In this document: positions 5,646 to 5,776 of the stretch, one piece after another
How positions within the stretch are numbered: position 1 is the first letter of the stretch
Layout of the letters: each line of letters starts with the position of its first letter
DNA from: JBBIMP01 sp037444305
GTDB lineage: Bacteria > Acidobacteriota > UBA6911
Direction: 5' to 3'
DNA: 5,776 bases
Assembly (NCBI GenBank): GCA_037444305.1
Contig: JBBIMP010000099.1
Span: forward strand, 1-5,776
The notes under the pieces: generated by a model
Database searches by the model: none
Told to the model about the DNA's origin: nothing
What the model saw: the letters and a program-made list of their open reading frames with translations, nothing else
Position numbers and translations under genes: made by a program

Positions 5646-5776
5646 TCGGACCAAGGATCACGAGTTCGCTCGCTTCCAGCCAGTCGTGCAGCCGGGGAGA
5701 AGATGCAGGCCCAACTCCCCTGCCGCATCGCGGCCGTCGCCTCTTCGGCTCCGCCCGGATACGTCACGATCACGAA
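5646..5776 (-). pseudogene. Possible response-regulator receiver fragment joined to intron sequence
   Basis: The minus-strand frame is open at the window edge and runs to a stop at 5597, 59 codons. Its first part, VIVTYPGGAEEATAAMRQGS then WACI, resembles the end of a receiver domain (usual pattern VI-hydrophobic-TAYG, then ExAVxAMRxGAxDYI). The invariant Lys-Pro expected shortly after is Ser-Pro here. From about residue 30 the frame enters the sequence before domain V and reads through that RNA, so it is not a normal C-terminus. A receiver gene interrupted by an intron remnant is the best reading. The resemblance is short, and the upstream part lies outside the window. Confidence 0.4.

Noticed and set aside
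1..5776. CRISPR array, tRNA or rRNA genes
   Set aside because: No regularly spaced short repeats, tRNA cloverleaf or rRNA sequence was seen. The repeats present are two-copy or palindromic.

Overview
The window is GC-rich, gene-dense bacterial chromosomal DNA with a heavy load of small repeats and broken genes. An HxxxCxxC anti-sigma factor, an ECF sigma factor, TadA and a YncE-type phosphoesterase remnant together suggest a GC-rich, probably Gram-negative environmental bacterium, for example Acidobacteriota or a deltaproteobacterial-type lineage. That placement is inferred from gene content and repeat style; no rRNA or other marker is present.

Layout: positions 1-155 are unassigned. Positions 156-880 (minus) are a decayed phosphoesterase. 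It has lost its N-terminal part, and two ends of the remaining domain are joined at a short GCCTGC junction with a frame change. Its 5' edge lies in a 20/20-nt imperfect inverted repeat (867-926). Positions 945-3179 (minus) form a compact three-gene unit: ECF sigma factor, 4-nt overlap, zinc-finger anti-sigma factor, then a five-helix Yip1-like membrane protein fused to a signal peptidase I (S26)-like domain that lacks the catalytic lysine. tadA (3283-3738, minus) lies just upstream, in the same direction.

Positions 3739-4204 hold no gene but are full of structured repeats: a 12-nt perfect inverted pair, a 72-bp repeat, and a 135-bp nested palindrome with two 20-nt arm pairs. A 404-residue MFS transporter follows (4205-5419, plus). 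A second copy of the 72-bp repeat (67/72 identical, same orientation) lies directly after it, so the transporter is bracketed by direct repeats. The right edge carries, on the minus strand, a group II intron domain V and, upstream of it, a fragment resembling the end of a response-regulator receiver domain.

The sigma, anti-sigma and Yip1-S26 genes probably act as one envelope-sensing module: the anti-sigma factor holds the sigma factor, and the membrane fusion protein is a candidate sensor or effector. A TCAACC-N16-CGTA element upstream of the sigma gene may be its own promoter. This unit is the best candidate in the window for an undescribed system. The other notable signals are mobile-element debris and gene decay.
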